Assembly (NCBI GenBank): GCA_004356305.1
Contig: SMXJ01000093.1
Location: 1 to 6,461, forward strand
DNA length: 6,461 bases
Reading direction: 5' to 3'
Source of the DNA: Bacteroidota bacterium
GTDB lineage: Bacteria; Bacteroidota; Bacteroidia; Flavobacteriales; Flavobacteriaceae
Part shown: in pieces, positions 5,861-6,461 of the stretch
Numbering within the stretch: position 1 is the stretch's first letter
Layout of the letters: every line of letters begins with the position of its first letter
Program-made: the position numbers and the translations under genes
The notes under the pieces: model-generated
Told to the model about the DNA's origin: nothing
The model's database searches: none
What the model saw: only the letters and a program-made list of their open reading frames with translations

Positions 5861-6460
5861 CTATATACAAGTTTGAGATAAATATCTAACTACCCAGTAA
5901 ACTGCCGGTAAGAGTTCATTCTCTCCGGTGTCACCACCTTGTAGCAATACACTATCGATTGTTCCACCATTCCAGGTTCCCGGATCCAATGGATCCCCGT
6001 TTTCGTCTACAGGGTTTCCATTTTCATCGAAGAAAATTTCATTCGGACAATCTTCACAACTCGATACGTCTGAGTTGTACACTCTGCCATCGTTAGAAAT
6101 AATGGTAGATGAAAACAAAAACGCGTCGCTATCAGGGTCATTGAATGTTTCAATTGGCACGTTAAACAGATCGGCCATATCCTGACCTGTAAAACTCACA
6201 TCGAATGGAAATGAAGTTGTGCTCTTAAAAGGGATAATATTTTCCAAATTTCCTTTTAAAGCTACAAATAACTCATAGGAAGCTACATTTCCGTTTGGAT
6301 CTTCTGTGACAGCAATGAATGTTGCTTCATTTGGAATAGCTCCCATATCATATCTCGTATATGACACTCCATCTATAATATTTAACCCTGACCAACAATC
6401 TGGTTGGAAGGTAAATTTCACAAATCCTCCATTACCCAATTCCGGGAAACGGAATTTATC
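5861..6460 (-). CDS. Uncharacterised, probably secreted protein, C-terminal part only
   Basis: The frame is open from the window edge to a TAG at 5861-5863, giving 199 visible residues. It runs on past the TTG at 6437-6439 into DKFRFPEL, so that TTG is not the real start and the N-terminus is missing. The visible part has no membrane helix. It is acidic and rich in Asp, Asn, Gly and aromatic residues, typical of exported Bacteroidota proteins. Notable items are NGNVASYELFVALKG, a CEDC pair, then a tandem DENGNPVDENGDPLDPG segment that resembles short calcium-binding loops, and a final Cys two residues before the end. I recall similar hypothetical lipoproteins in flavobacteria but cannot name a domain. 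A signal peptide or lipobox would be outside the window. A strong terminator follows 24 bases after the stop. Confidence 0.75.
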   Translation of the reverse strand, partial: DKFRFPELGNGGFVKFTFQPDCWSGLNIIDGVSYTRYDMGAIPNEATFIAVTEDPNGNVASYELFVALKGNLENIIPFKSTTSFPFDVSFTGQDMADLFNVPIETFNDPDSDAFLFSSTIISNDGRVYNSDVSSCEDCPNEIFFDENGNPVDENGDPLDPGTWNGGTIDSVLLQGGDTGENELLPAVYWVVRYLSQTCI

Positions 6461-6461
6461 A

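Noticed and set aside
5982..5996. GGATCC repeated twice, 3 bases apart
   Set aside because: It encodes the Asp-Pro pairs of the DP-L-DP segment in the partial protein. Codon choice explains it; no sign of a site or mobile element.
6437..6439. TTG as the start of the partial minus-strand protein
   Set aside because: The frame stays open upstream to the window edge and the residues there (DKFRFPE) fit the protein, while no signal peptide follows the TTG.

Overview
The window looks like a chromosomal segment of a marine or soil-type Flavobacteriia (phylum Bacteroidota). The basis is AT-rich sequence, a DUF5723-type outer-membrane protein, a lipoprotein with a Bacteroidota-like signal, poor Shine-Dalgarno sequences, a -7 box of the TAnnTTTG type, and flavobacterium-like RarA, rhomboid and RlmB proteins. 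I see no mobile element, CRISPR array, tRNA or rRNA. It is housekeeping and envelope sequence rather than an obvious accessory island.

Layout. Bases 1-114 (+) are the last 37 codons of a HAD-superfamily hydrolase, probably of the YjjG type. A tight three-gene + strand operon follows: a lipoprotein (163-720), a DUF5723 predicted beta-barrel (726-2120) and a secreted two-part protein of unknown function (2117-2929). Spacing is 5 bp, then a 4-bp ATGA overlap. All three products carry export signals, so they plausibly form one envelope unit. This is the least understood part of the window.

The operon runs tail to tail into rarA (4200-2923, -), with a 7-bp overlap of the 3' ends. rarA and a rhomboid intramembrane protease (4290-5057, +) diverge from an 89-bp AT-rich region that holds two inverted repeats and a -7 box almost touching the rarA start. 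The rhomboid gene converges on rlmB (5791-5054, -), and their stop codons share the palindrome TTAA. A strong, almost symmetric hairpin terminator lies at 5803-5837. It ends the next leftward gene (an uncharacterised, probably secreted protein, 5861 to beyond the window) and stands only 11 bases from the rlmB start codon.

Functional reading. RarA (replication-fork maintenance), RlmB (23S rRNA 2'-O-methylation) and the rhomboid protease are independent housekeeping functions that happen to be neighbours. I found no convincing defence or other new multi-gene system. The best candidate for undescribed biology is the lipoprotein/DUF5723/secreted-protein operon. The compact regulatory arrangements around rarA and rlmB come second.
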